Shown here piece after piece: positions 7,789 through 16,409 of a DNA stretch of 64,000 nt. The stretch comes from Mesorhizobium loti (GTDB lineage: Bacteria; Pseudomonadota; Alphaproteobacteria; Rhizobiales; Rhizobiaceae), in NCBI RefSeq assembly GCF_003148495.1, contig NZ_QGGH01000002.1, forward strand, positions 186,001 through 250,000, given 5' to 3'. The translations under genes and the position numbers were made by a program. The notes under the pieces were generated by a model. It was given only the letters and a program-made list of their open reading frames with translations. It did no database searches and was not told the origin of the DNA. How positions within the stretch are numbered: position 1 is the first letter of the stretch; each line of letters opens with the position of its first letter.

Positions 7789-8886
7789 ATGCGCAAGGAT
7801 TGTCTGGTCTTTGTCGGCAGCCTGAACCGGGAAGCGCCGTATTTTCAGGGCGCACGGGGCGTCGGTCTCGGCGTCTACAGCTTTGACGGGACGACGCTGG
7901 AAACACGAAAACTGGCCGAGACCAATGACGTCGACAACCCGACCTTCCTGTCGGTGACGCCGGACGGCTCGCATATCTACGCCAATTCGGAAGTGTTCAC
8001 CTGGCGTGAGGGCACCGTCTCAGCCTACAGCTTCGATCGTGCCTCGGGTGCGCTCACTTACCTGAACAAGCAGCCTTCGCTCGGCAGCATCACCGCCCAC
8101 AACACCATCACTCGCGATGCGACGAAGCTGCTGGTTGCGAACTACGGCATGGGTGAGGGTGGCCCGGATCGCGCTGTGGCGGTCTATGGCTTCGAGGAGA
8201 ATGGTGCGTTGTCAGCGCCACTGGCCAGCGTTTCGCATAAGGGCAGCGGCCCGAATGCGGCGCGTCAGGAGCGCTCGCATGCCCACAGCGTCACCGAAAC
8301 CATCACCGGGGGAACGGCTATCGTCGCTGACCTCGGCATCGACCGGCTGGTGTCCTACCGAATCGAGCGCGGTGGCAATCTGGTCAAGCTGGCCGAATCC
8401 GCTTTGCCGCCCGGCGCCGGCCCACGCCATCTCGCTTTGCATCCGAACGGCCGCTTTGTCTTCGTCATGAACGAACTGGATTCGACCATCGTGTCGATGG
8501 CGCTGGACGAAGCCACCGGCAAGCTCTCGTTCATCGATGCCAAGCCGGCGGTGCCAGCCGAGGCGCGCGACAGCAACCACTGCGCCGATATCCAGATCGC
8601 GCCGGATGGCCGTTTTGTCTACGGCTCCAACCGTGGCCACGACAGCGTCGTCGTCATGGCGGTCGACCAGAACACCGGCGCGCTCAGCCTCGTCGGCTAT
8701 GTCCCTTGCGGGGGTGCGACGCCGCGCAACCTGGCGCTGACGCCGTCAGGCGGCCATCTGTTCTCGGCCAACCAGAATGCCGACCGCATCTCGATCTTTG
8801 CCCGCGACGCCGACAGCGGCATGCTGACCGACACCGGGCGCGCCATCGAGATCGGCACGCCTATGTGCGTCAAGATCGTGCGCTGA
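7789..8886 (+). CDS. Lactonase family protein, seven-bladed beta-propeller (COG2706)
   Basis: Likely cytoplasmic lactonase of the YbhE / 6-phosphogluconolactonase beta-propeller group (365 aa). Repeated propeller strands with the pattern TPDGSHIYANSE, HPNGRFVFVMNE, APDGRFVYGSNR and TPSGGHLFSANQ appear at regular spacing, and GAGPRHLALHP is characteristic. The ATG at 7789 has GGGAGGAAATC in front; the longer open frame from 7708 is discarded because it has no such site and runs through the promoter region. It could open the lactone of a sugar imported by the nearby ABC transporter. Propeller proteins of this group vary in substrate, so only the family is secure. Confidence 0.85.
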   Translation: MRKDCLVFVGSLNREAPYFQGARGVGLGVYSFDGTTLETRKLAETNDVDNPTFLSVTPDGSHIYANSEVFTWREGTVSAYSFDRASGALTYLNKQPSLGSITAHNTITRDATKLLVANYGMGEGGPDRAVAVYGFEENGALSAPLASVSHKGSGPNAARQERSHAHSVTETITGGTAIVADLGIDRLVSYRIERGGNLVKLAESALPPGAGPRHLALHPNGRFVFVMNELDSTIVSMALDEATGKLSFIDAKPAVPAEARDSNHCADIQIAPDGRFVYGSNRGHDSVVVMAVDQNTGALSLVGYVPCGGATPRNLALTPSGGHLFSANQNADRISIFARDADSGMLTDTGRAIEIGTPMCVKIVR

Positions 8887-8935
8887 ACGCCCGCAACCAC
8901 ATCCGCATCGAAGCCTCGGGCAAAATCGGCCGGGC

Positions 8936-9922
8936 TCAAGCCTGTTGTATTGCCGACAGCTTCCAGTTCGAGCCATTCTCACGCACGAATGTCCACAACT
9001 CTGTCGTCTCTGTCGGATGATCCTCGTCGCCTGCGACGACCTTGCCGCTGGCCCGTTCGCGCGTCACGTCACGAGACTCGTAGCGCAATGCGGCCGTGGC
9101 GTAGTCGCGGTCATCCTCGCGCCAGCTTTCCGCGACGTCGGCCTGCAGCAAGGTGATGTCCGTAACCTCGTTCCTCAGACCTTTCTGTGCATTGTCGGCC
9201 AGCTCTTCGGACAGATAGGACACCATCTCGGGCGTCACCGCCCGGCGCAGAGCGGCATGGTCTTCGCGCCCGAATGCCTCCTGGACATCGGTCAACAGCT
9301 GCTGGAATGCGTCGAGGTCGGTCTGAGCCAGCGTGATCTCCTCAGAGGCGGCGGCCGGAGAGCCTCCGCTTGAACCGCCGCCAAAGCCGGGAATTGTGAA
9401 GGAGCCTGCAGTCTGCTGCTGTGCCGTTGCGCGGTTCTCAAATCGCGAAGCCTGGGCATTGCCGGCACCGGCGAGCGCAGGCGCAGGGCCTCGCGCAGAT
9501 TGCGACCGGAAGAACCTGATAGCCAGCATGATTGCGCCACCGATGAGCAGCGCCTGAAGCACGAAGCCGAACATGCCGGCCAGGCCGCCGAAGCCCTGGC
9601 CCACAAGCAGGCCGATCAGGCCGCCGAGCAGCAGGCCGCGCATCATTGTTCCACCGAAGCCACTCATGAAGCCGGGCCTCTGCAGGCTGGCCTGCGGCTG
9701 CCGGGCCGCGGTGTTCACACCGGTGTTGGGCGTCATCGAACGCTCGACCGGGGCGGTCGGCGCTGGCGCTGTTCTGGTCGGCGGTGCCGATTGGAACGTA
9801 CGCATGCCGCGACTGCCGAAACTGCCGCCGCGACGAGCCTCGGCATGATCCATCGCGACCATCGAGAATGCCAGGAACAGTCCTGCAAAGAGGGCGGCAA
9901 ATCGGCTGGTGCGAGACATCAT
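8936..9922 (-). CDS. Tim44-domain membrane protein
   Basis: Membrane protein of 328 aa with a C-terminal Tim44-like domain. It has an N-terminal signal or anchor (residues 8-25, AALFAGLFLAFSMVAMDHAEA). A Ser/Pro/Thr-rich linker follows (about 30-85), then a glycine-rich hydrophobic hairpin (about 93-137) and a soluble Tim44 domain (about 195-328) with DAFQQLLTDVQEAFGREDHAALRR and TELWTFVRENGSNWKLSAIQ. In bacteria such proteins are thought to be envelope proteins of unclear function; the link to mitochondrial import is by fold only. Convergent with the lactonase gene and 72 nt downstream of the zinc-ribbon gene. It looks like core-genome material between catabolic blocks. Confidence 0.88.
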   Translation of the reverse strand: MMSRTSRFAALFAGLFLAFSMVAMDHAEARRGGSFGSRGMRTFQSAPPTRTAPAPTAPVERSMTPNTGVNTAARQPQASLQRPGFMSGFGGTMMRGLLLGGLIGLLVGQGFGGLAGMFGFVLQALLIGGAIMLAIRFFRSQSARGPAPALAGAGNAQASRFENRATAQQQTAGSFTIPGFGGGSSGGSPAAASEEITLAQTDLDAFQQLLTDVQEAFGREDHAALRRAVTPEMVSYLSEELADNAQKGLRNEVTDITLLQADVAESWREDDRDYATAALRYESRDVTRERASGKVVAGDEDHPTETTELWTFVRENGSNWKLSAIQQA

Positions 9923-9994
9923 CGGGAATTGACCTTTATCGGTGTGGTTTCGGAAATTTCAGCAAACGCCGGTCCGGTATCGGGCGTCATGCGG

Positions 9995-10294
9995 TCAATC
10001 GAACAGCTCTTCGAAGAATGATTTCTTCCGCTTCGGATAGCGGTGGCCCTGCGAGCGGGAATAATCGTCATCGCGGCCCTGGCCATGTTGCGGCGGGGAG
10101 AATGCTGCCGGCTGTGGCTGCGGGGCGGGCGACACCTCCCTGCCGGAACGCTCGATGATCTTGTCGAGTTCGCCTCGATCAAGCCAGACGCCGCGGCACT
10201 GCGGACAGTAATCGATCTCGATACCCTGGCGTTCGCTCATCACGAGCGCGACGCGGCAGGAGGGGCAAATCATACCAAGGAGGGAAGATGTCAT
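9995..10294 (-). CDS. Zinc-ribbon (zf-TFIIB domain) protein
   Basis: Small protein (99 aa) with one zf-TFIIB zinc ribbon. MICPSCRVALVM supplies the first CxxC (residues 10-13) and DYCPQCRGVWLDRGELDKII the second (about 30-33) with the characteristic GVWLDRGEL signature. A Pro/Gln-rich linker and a basic tail ending KKSFFEELFD follow. Such proteins are widespread and of unknown role; nucleic-acid or metal binding is likely. The ATG at 10294 has GGAG upstream; an internal ATG at 10273, seven codons on, would also keep the whole ribbon. Probably transcribed with the Tim44-like gene 72 nt downstream. Confidence 0.88.
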   Translation of the reverse strand: MTSSLLGMICPSCRVALVMSERQGIEIDYCPQCRGVWLDRGELDKIIERSGREVSPAPQPQPAAFSPPQHGQGRDDDYSRSQGHRYPKRKKSFFEELFD

Positions 10295-10514
10295 ACGGGG
10301 CTCCGAACCGAAAGGAATGAGCCCGCTTGACCGAAAAGGATGGAAACGGGCCCGTTAAAGCGGTCCGACATCACAATCGCCAAAGCGACAGTCAGAGGGG
10401 CCCGGCCCGCACGAGACAGTTAGGAATGCAGCGCCGCGCCTTCAAGAGCGATATTGCCCGCGAGAATGATTTGTTCGCCATTGCGGGCTTTGATCGCCAG
10501 CCCCGCTGCCGCTC
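10295..10514. other. Gene-free stretch with a 12-bp palindrome
   Basis: 220 nt between the zinc-ribbon gene start and the CocE-type gene end. The only structure I see is the perfect palindrome AACGGGCCCGTT at 10345-10356. It may hold the promoter of the zinc-ribbon/Tim44 genes. No credible small gene or RNA gene was recognised. Confidence 0.4.
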
Positions 10515-12542
10515 TCAGTTGAGGTCGCGCGGATACTCCCTGACCTCGGCACGGTCGACGATCAATTCATCGCCATCATGGGCCGTGATGTGGGTCTCGA
10601 TCCGCCAGACATCGCGCAGCGCGTGCACCGTCGCCTTTACCGAAAGCCGCGCCTGCCAGTCGCCACGGCCATAGGACTTGTCCCAGGTGCAGGTACCAAC
10701 CGCCGAATTCGGATCGTCCGGGTGGATGGTGAATCGGTCGACGTGCCTCGCCGAAAGGACCATTCCGGTATGCGGATGCAGCACCGTGCCGCCATCATTG
10801 ACCACTTGATAGACGGTTTCGCCAGTGACCTGGTCCGTCGACACCGAGCGCTGGAAGCCGTCGCCCTTGGCCAGCACCTCTTGCTCCATCGGCCTGGCGC
10901 TTTCTGGGCCGGGGAAGGCCGCCAGCGTGTCGTCCAGCGGCTGCGGTGGGCGCACCGGCAGGATCAGCCGGCTGTCGCCGCAATGGATCGACAACATCGC
11001 CTGCTCGGCGGTCGGGAAGACGATCGGCCAGTGGGATGTCGCCAATGCCAGCCGGATACGCTCGCCGACCTCGAAACGCTGCCCGCAGCAGCGCAGCTTG
11101 ATGCGGACCGTCTCCGCCTGGCCCGGCACCATGGGCGCGATGTCCAGATCGCCGTTGCGGTGGCTGAGGTTGAGGATGCCGTAGCTGACGCGCGCGGCAG
11201 CACCGTCCGCGAACACCTGCGACAGAGTGGCGGAGAGGAGCGCGACGGGCTTGTCGGAGGAGAGCTTGACCTCGAATTCGGGGAAACCGAGGATCTCGAC
11301 CGCTTCGGTCAAGGGCGCGGTTTCGAAGATCAGGGCATTGCCTTCCTCTATGCGCTGGTCGACCGGCAAGGTCGGCATCACGCCATAGCCGCACCAGGCG
11401 CCGGAAGACAGGCCGGCCGTCTGTGGCGACGAAATCTCGAGGATCGCATCTTCGCCCCTGGCCTCGCTCAGCGCATGCGGCGCAAGGTTCAACACCTTTT
11501 CGCCGACGCCGGGTCCCGGCCACGACGGCTCCGCCACCCAGCGGCCGGGCCTCTCGTCATAGATCGCCGCCGGCCGTGCGGGATCCTGAATCCAGGCGCG
11601 CAGCATCGGCTCGTCGGCGATGCCGGTGTCGATGCCCTTGAGATACTGATCCCACCAGCGCAGGCACTCCTGCAGGAAGCCGATGCGCGGCCCGGGCATG
11701 GCGAAATGGGGATATTTGTGGCCCCAGGGTCCGATCAGCCCTTTGCGGGGACCGCTGAGCTTTTCCAGCATCCGGAAGATCGGATTGGGATAGCCGTCGG
11801 CCCAGCCGCCCACGGCATAGACCGGGATTTCGACATCGGAATAATCCTCGCAGATCGAACCGTGCTTGTAGAAATCGTCGCGGCGCTGGTGTTCGAACCA
11901 GTCCTGCATCCAGATGCCATTGCCGTTCAGCCGTTGCTCCCAAAGATCGCGCCAGCGGTCGCCGACAATGAGCGGGTCCGGCGGCGTCATGGCGATCGCC
12001 CAGGCGGTGGTTCCCCACATCAGATTGTCGCACATCATGGCACCGCCGAGATAATGCACGTCGTCGTTGTAGCGGTCGTCGGTCGAGCACAGCGAGACGA
12101 CGGCTTTCAGCGCCGGCGGCCGGCGGGCAGCGACCTGCAGCCCGTTGAAACCGCCCCAGCTGATGCCGATCATGCCGACGCTTCCCGAGCACCAGGATTG
12201 CCGGGCCAACCATTCGATCACCGCCAGGCAGTCATCCTGCTCCTGCTTCAGATATTCGCCCTTGCACAGCCCCTCGCTGTCGCCCGAACCGCGCATGTCG
12301 ACCCTCACGCCAGCATAGCCGTGACCGGCGAAATAGGGATGCGTCAGCGCATCGCGCTCCACCGTTCCGTCACGCTTGCGATAGGGCAGGTATTCGAGGA
12401 TCGCCGGCACCGGGTCGGCCTCCGCGTCTTCCGGCAGCCAGACACGCGCCGCCAGCTTGACGCCGTCCGGCATCGGAATCCACAAATTCTCGATCTCGCG
12501 GATTTTTCGCGGGAAATCGGTGACGACGCGGATATCTTGCAT
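10515..12542 (-). CDS. CocE/NonD family hydrolase (S15, X-Pro dipeptidyl-peptidase type)
   Basis: Alpha/beta hydrolase of 675 aa in the CocE/NonD group, which contains X-Pro dipeptidyl peptidases, cocaine esterase and cephalosporin acylases. The nucleophile elbow is GISWGGFNGLQ (about residues 134-144) with Ser in the centre. DMRGSGDSEG precedes it, and the second half (about 360-675) is the beta-rich PepX_C domain with IRLALATSHWPIVFP. ATG 12542 follows AGAGGAG. Last gene of the peptide ABC operon, 48 nt after the DppF-like gene, so the substrate is probably a peptide or acylated amino acid entering by that transporter. No signal peptide, hence cytoplasmic. Confidence 0.9.
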   Translation of the reverse strand: MQDIRVVTDFPRKIREIENLWIPMPDGVKLAARVWLPEDAEADPVPAILEYLPYRKRDGTVERDALTHPYFAGHGYAGVRVDMRGSGDSEGLCKGEYLKQEQDDCLAVIEWLARQSWCSGSVGMIGISWGGFNGLQVAARRPPALKAVVSLCSTDDRYNDDVHYLGGAMMCDNLMWGTTAWAIAMTPPDPLIVGDRWRDLWEQRLNGNGIWMQDWFEHQRRDDFYKHGSICEDYSDVEIPVYAVGGWADGYPNPIFRMLEKLSGPRKGLIGPWGHKYPHFAMPGPRIGFLQECLRWWDQYLKGIDTGIADEPMLRAWIQDPARPAAIYDERPGRWVAEPSWPGPGVGEKVLNLAPHALSEARGEDAILEISSPQTAGLSSGAWCGYGVMPTLPVDQRIEEGNALIFETAPLTEAVEILGFPEFEVKLSSDKPVALLSATLSQVFADGAAARVSYGILNLSHRNGDLDIAPMVPGQAETVRIKLRCCGQRFEVGERIRLALATSHWPIVFPTAEQAMLSIHCGDSRLILPVRPPQPLDDTLAAFPGPESARPMEQEVLAKGDGFQRSVSTDQVTGETVYQVVNDGGTVLHPHTGMVLSARHVDRFTIHPDDPNSAVGTCTWDKSYGRGDWQARLSVKATVHALRDVWRIETHITAHDGDELIVDRAEVREYPRDLN

Positions 12543-12590
12543 GACGGCTCCTCTCAACGCCCCGGCCGACACTTGCGCCAGTGACGATCC

Positions 12591-13565
12591 TTACGTGTTC
12601 AACGGGAAATGGCAGGTCAGGCGGCTGTTGCCGACCGCGACCGGGGCAGGGACATCCACCGCGCAACGGCGCTGGGCCTGCGGGCAGCGTGTGTGGAATT
12701 CGCAGCCTGAAGGGCGCGCCAGCAAGGAGGGAACGTCAGCCGGCAGCGTGATGCGCTGATGAACCCGATCTGGGTCCGGCTCGGGATTGGCTGACAGAAG
12801 TGCTGCCGTATAGGGATGGTGCGGGGCGCGGAAGATCGCCTCGGTTTCGCCCTGCTCGACGAAGCGTCCGAGATACATCACCGCCATGCGGTCGGCGATC
12901 TGCCGCACGACGTGCAGATTGTGGGTGATGATCAGCATCGACAGGCCCATGCGGTCGCGCAGATCGTTGAGCAGGTTCAGCACCTCTCCCTGCACGGAGA
13001 CGTCGAGACCGGCGGTCGGCTCGTCGGCGACGACCAGCACCGGGTCCAGCGCGATCGCCCGCGCCACGCCGACGCGGCGCGCCTGGCCGCCGGAAAGCTG
13101 GTGCGGGTAGCGGTCGGCGAAATCTCGCGGCAGCCCGACCAGCGCAAGAAGCCGTGTGACTTCGGCGCTCAGATCGCGATCCGACAGGCCGTGAATGACG
13201 AAAGGCTCCGACAGCAGCGACCGCACGCTGAGCCGTGGCGACAGCGATCCGACCGGATCCTGGAACATCATCGGCATGCGCCGCCGCACCGGCTTCAGGG
13301 CGGCGTTGGACAGGCCTTGCAGTTCCTGCCCTTCAAACAGGATCGTGCCCGCTCTCACGGGCTGCAGACCGTTGAGCGTGCGCGCCAGCGTCGTTTTGCC
13401 CGAGCCGGATTCGCCGACCAGCGCGAAGGTGCTGCCTCGTTGAAGGGTGAAGCTGACGCCGGAGACCGCTTCGATTTCGGTGGCCCGCCCCGCGAGCCTG
13501 GCGGACAGGCCGCCGACCCGGAACGAGACGCGCAGATCGCTGACACGGAGCAGGTCTTCGCTCAT
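12591..13565 (-). CDS. Peptide ABC transporter ATP-binding protein, DppF type
   Basis: One of the two nucleotide-binding subunits of a dipeptide/oligopeptide importer (324 aa). Walker A GESGSGKTT (about 46-54), signature LSGGQARRVGVARA, Walker B LVVADEPTAGLD and the switch His in IITHNLHVV are all intact. The C-terminal oligopeptide-transporter extension with its Cys pattern (GCEFHTRCPQAQRRC) is present. ATG 13565 overlaps the DppD-type stop by 4 nt, giving MSEDLLRVSDL; the longer open frame from 13655 is just read-through of the upstream gene. Confidence 0.94.
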   Translation of the reverse strand: MSEDLLRVSDLRVSFRVGGLSARLAGRATEIEAVSGVSFTLQRGSTFALVGESGSGKTTLARTLNGLQPVRAGTILFEGQELQGLSNAALKPVRRRMPMMFQDPVGSLSPRLSVRSLLSEPFVIHGLSDRDLSAEVTRLLALVGLPRDFADRYPHQLSGGQARRVGVARAIALDPVLVVADEPTAGLDVSVQGEVLNLLNDLRDRMGLSMLIITHNLHVVRQIADRMAVMYLGRFVEQGETEAIFRAPHHPYTAALLSANPEPDPDRVHQRITLPADVPSLLARPSGCEFHTRCPQAQRRCAVDVPAPVAVGNSRLTCHFPLNT

Positions 13566-14545
13566 GCGCTCATCGCCCCCAGGGAAACGTCCGCGTGCCA
13601 GCAATGGGCGATATGAGATCCGCCGATAGGGGCGTTGGGAGGCGTCGTCAGGCATTGGGCGTCGGCACGATCGCAGCGCGGCTGGAAGACGCAGCCGCTT
13701 GGCCGGCGGCGCAGGTCCGGCAAGGTCCCGGCGATGGTCGGCAGGCGGGCAACACGCTGCGACAGCCGCGCGGGGTCGCAGGCCAGCAGCTTCTGCGTGT
13801 AGGGATGGCGCGCGTCGTGGAAGATCTCGCGGGTCGTGCCGCTCTCCACCACTTCGCCGGCATACATCACGATCATCTCGTCGCAGAGTTCGGCGATCAC
13901 ACCCAGATGATGCGAGATGAACAGCACCGAGCAGCCGATGTCGCGCTGCAGATCCTTGAGCAGTTCGATGGTCGCCACCTCCAGCGTCGCGTCGAGCGCC
14001 GTGGTCGGTTCGTCCGCGATCAGCAGCGCCGGCTCCATCATCAGCGCCATGGCGATGGCGATGCGCTGCTTCATGCCGCCCGAGAATTCATGCGGAAACT
14101 GCGTCAGCCGGCTTTCCGGATCGGGAATGCGCACCTTGCGCAGCATGGCGACGGAGCGTGCATCCTTGTCCCGCTTCGACAGACCCGAGCGATACTGGAT
14201 GTCGCGCATCTGGCGCCCCACCGACAGCACCGGGTTGAGCGCGCCCATCGGATCCTGGAAGACGGTGGCGATGCTTTGGCCGCGCAGACCACGCATCGCC
14301 GTGGGGCCGAGCCGGGCCAGGTCCTGGTCGCCCTCGAAGATGATCTCGCCCGATGTGATTTCGCCATTGTCGGCAAGCAGGCCGAGAATGGCGTTGATGA
14401 GCGTCGATTTCCCGCAGCCGGATTCGCCGACCACGCCGACGCTGCGGTTGGCCGGCACGGAAAAACTTACCTGCTTCAGCGCCTCCAGCCTTCCGCTCTC
14501 GGTGTGGAAGGCGACGTTCAGATTCTTGACCTCGAGAACCGTCAT
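13562..14545 (-). CDS. Peptide ABC transporter ATP-binding protein, DppD type
   Basis: Partner ATPase of the DppF-type subunit (327 aa). Walker A GESGCGKST, Q-loop FQDPMGALNP, signature FSGGMKQRIAIAMAL, Walker B LLIADEPTTALDA and switch His in FISHHLGV are all seen. The C-terminal extension has the family Cys cluster (GCVFQPRCDRADAQC), which in some relatives holds an iron-sulfur cluster. Start ATG 14545 overlaps the permease stop by 4 nt, and the stop overlaps the DppF start by 4 nt. Full-length for the family. Confidence 0.94.
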   Translation of the reverse strand: MTVLEVKNLNVAFHTESGRLEALKQVSFSVPANRSVGVVGESGCGKSTLINAILGLLADNGEITSGEIIFEGDQDLARLGPTAMRGLRGQSIATVFQDPMGALNPVLSVGRQMRDIQYRSGLSKRDKDARSVAMLRKVRIPDPESRLTQFPHEFSGGMKQRIAIAMALMMEPALLIADEPTTALDATLEVATIELLKDLQRDIGCSVLFISHHLGVIAELCDEMIVMYAGEVVESGTTREIFHDARHPYTQKLLACDPARLSQRVARLPTIAGTLPDLRRRPSGCVFQPRCDRADAQCLTTPPNAPIGGSHIAHCWHADVSLGAMSA

Positions 14546-15432
14546 GAGCGTCCCTTCAGCCGGGGGTCGAAGAGGTCGCGCAGCGTCTCGCCGAAGAAGG
14601 TGAAGCCGAGCGTGGTCAGCACGATCGGCAGGCCGCCGGCAATCACGATCCAGTAGGAATCGCGGATGTTGGCGAAGCCGTCATTGAGGATCGCGCCCCA
14701 GCTTGGCGTCGGCGGCCGCACGCCGAGCCCGAGGAAGCTCATTCCGGCCTCGATCGCCACCACCACGGGAATGTCCATCGATATCAGGATCAGGATCGGG
14801 CCGATGATGTTGGGCAGGATATGGACGCGCAGGATGCGGCCGGCGCTGGCGCCCATCGAGCGCGCCGCCATGACATGTTCGGCCGACTTCAGCACCAGCG
14901 TCTGCGTCCTGATGATGCGGGCATAACCCGGCACGTTGACCAGCATCACCACCAGCACCACCGCATAGAGCGAGGGGCCGAACAGGGTGACCAGCGTCAG
15001 CGCCAACATGACGGTGGGAAAGCTCTTCACGGCATCGAAGATCAGCAGAAGCACATTGTCGAGCCAGCGCGGCCCATAGCCAGCGATCAGCCCCAGCACG
15101 ACGCCGACAACCAGCGACACCGCCGTCGCGCCGAGCGCGATCAAAAGCGCGACGCGGCCGCCGTACAGCACGCGGGTCAGAAGATCGCGGCCGAGATGGT
15201 CGGTGCCGAGCAGGTGCAGGAGGCTTGGCGGAGCGAAGCGTTCGGCCGGCGATATCTTGCTCGGCGCATAGCTGGTCAGGGCGCTGGCAAACACTGCCGA
15301 CAGTACCACCACCGTCACCAGCGTCAGGCCGATGGCGCCCAGCGGCTCGCGCATGATGCGGCGCACGGTGCGCCACATCATGCCGAGACGGAAGCTGCGG
15401 GATGGCAGCTCAGTTGAAACTTGATCTGACAC
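14542..15432 (-). CDS. Peptide ABC transporter permease, DppC type
   Basis: Inner-membrane permease (296 aa). The GTG at 15432 gives an N-terminal cytoplasmic tail MSDQVSTELPSRSFRLG before membrane segment 1 (about 30-55), as in DppC. The APPSLLHLLGTDHLGRDLLTRV stretch (shown in part: LGTDHLGRDLLTRV) is the DppC hallmark after the first loop. The EAA-like loop VMAARSMGASAGRILRVHI lies near residues 186-204. With this start it overlaps the DppB-type stop by 23 nt; an internal ATG about 17 codons later would remove the overlap but cut the conserved tail. Stop overlaps the DppD start. Confidence 0.92.
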   Translation of the reverse strand: MSDQVSTELPSRSFRLGMMWRTVRRIMREPLGAIGLTLVTVVVLSAVFASALTSYAPSKISPAERFAPPSLLHLLGTDHLGRDLLTRVLYGGRVALLIALGATAVSLVVGVVLGLIAGYGPRWLDNVLLLIFDAVKSFPTVMLALTLVTLFGPSLYAVVLVVMLVNVPGYARIIRTQTLVLKSAEHVMAARSMGASAGRILRVHILPNIIGPILILISMDIPVVVAIEAGMSFLGLGVRPPTPSWGAILNDGFANIRDSYWIVIAGGLPIVLTTLGFTFFGETLRDLFDPRLKGRS

Positions 15433-16357
15433 GGGGATCCAATAGGCCGACCAGGATGTCAGCCGCTACGTTGACGAGGACGAAGAAGACCGTGGTGACC
15501 AGCACGGCTCCGGAGACGATGGGGTAGTTGCGCACCGAGATCGCCTCGTAGACCAGCTTGCCGATGCCGGGGCGGGCGAAGACGATTTCGGCGAAAACGG
15601 AAGACGACAGCATGTGGCCGATGCCGACGCCGAGCAAGGTGATCGTCGGCAGCACGGCGATGCGCAGCGCGTAGGTATAGACGATCCGGTGCTCGGTCAG
15701 GCCAAAGGCACGCGCCGTGCGGATATGGCTGGCTTCCAGCGTCTCCAGCATCGAGGCGCGCACCATGCGCGAGATGTAGCCGATCCAGCCAAGGCCGACC
15801 GCCAGCGATGGCAAGATGAGGTGCTGAAGCCGGCTGGCGAGGTCGCCCGGTTCGCCGGCGCCGATCGCCGGCAGCCATTGCAGGGCGACCGCGAACACCA
15901 GCAGCGAATAGATGGCGACGACAAAGGACGGCACGGCGATCATCGCCACCGACAGCACGCCGATCACCTGATCGACAAAGCCGCCGCGCCGCACTGCCGC
16001 GATGCAGCCAAGCGGAATGCCGAGCGCCACCGACCAGGTGATGCCGCCGACCACCAGCGCCAGCGTGAACGGAAGCTGTTCCATCACCACGTCCAGCACC
16101 GGCCGGTTCGACAGCACCTCGGTGCCCAGGTCGCCGCGCAGGACCGATCCGTAGAAGTGGAGGAACTGCCGCCACACCGGCTGGTCGAGGCCCATGCGCA
16201 CGCGCAGCGCCTCCATCATCTCCGGCGTCGCGCGCGGCCCCAGTGCGACGGAGGCCGGGTCACCGGGAATGAGGTAAACCATGGCGAACATCATCATCAT
16301 GGCGACGCTGATGATGATGGCGCCAAGCCACAGACGCTTGAAGGCGTAGCGGATCAT
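15410..16357 (-). CDS. Peptide ABC transporter permease, DppB type
   Basis: First permease of the peptide importer (315 aa). ATG 16357 gives MIRYAFKRLWLGAIIISVAM, the classic DppB start with the first membrane helix at residues 10-30; YLIPGDPASVALGPRATPEM follows as in the family. The EAA-like loop SHIRTARAFGLTEHRIVYTY and ETVFARPGIG-like segment (EIVFARPGIGKLVYEAI) are typical. The reading frame continues upstream to 16447 but that part crosses an intercistronic hairpin and is rejected. The gap to the binding-protein stop is 52 nt. Confidence 0.93.
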   Translation of the reverse strand: MIRYAFKRLWLGAIIISVAMMMMFAMVYLIPGDPASVALGPRATPEMMEALRVRMGLDQPVWRQFLHFYGSVLRGDLGTEVLSNRPVLDVVMEQLPFTLALVVGGITWSVALGIPLGCIAAVRRGGFVDQVIGVLSVAMIAVPSFVVAIYSLLVFAVALQWLPAIGAGEPGDLASRLQHLILPSLAVGLGWIGYISRMVRASMLETLEASHIRTARAFGLTEHRIVYTYALRIAVLPTITLLGVGIGHMLSSSVFAEIVFARPGIGKLVYEAISVRNYPIVSGAVLVTTVFFVLVNVAADILVGLLDPRVRSSFN

Positions 16358-16382
16358 TTTCGGTACCTGTGGGACGGTCTTT

Positions 16383-16401
16383 GGCGGGGACGAGCCCCGC
16401 C
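16383..16401 (-). terminator. Perfect intercistronic hairpin after the peptide-binding-protein gene
   Basis: GGCGGGG (16383-16389) pairs perfectly with CCCCGCC (16395-16401) around ACGAG. It begins 8 nt after the binding-protein stop, ahead of the DppB start. No U-tract follows. Position and shape match the hairpins after the sugar and Pot-type binding-protein genes. Confidence 0.65.
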
Positions 16402-16409
16402 CGCCGATA

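Noticed and set aside
10578..12584. A 668-codon open frame on the plus strand opposite the CocE-type gene
   Set aside because: GC-rich codon use on the real strand keeps the antisense frame open; its translation is Arg/Gly/His-rich and lacks any family motif, while the minus-strand protein has a complete catalytic and C-terminal domain.
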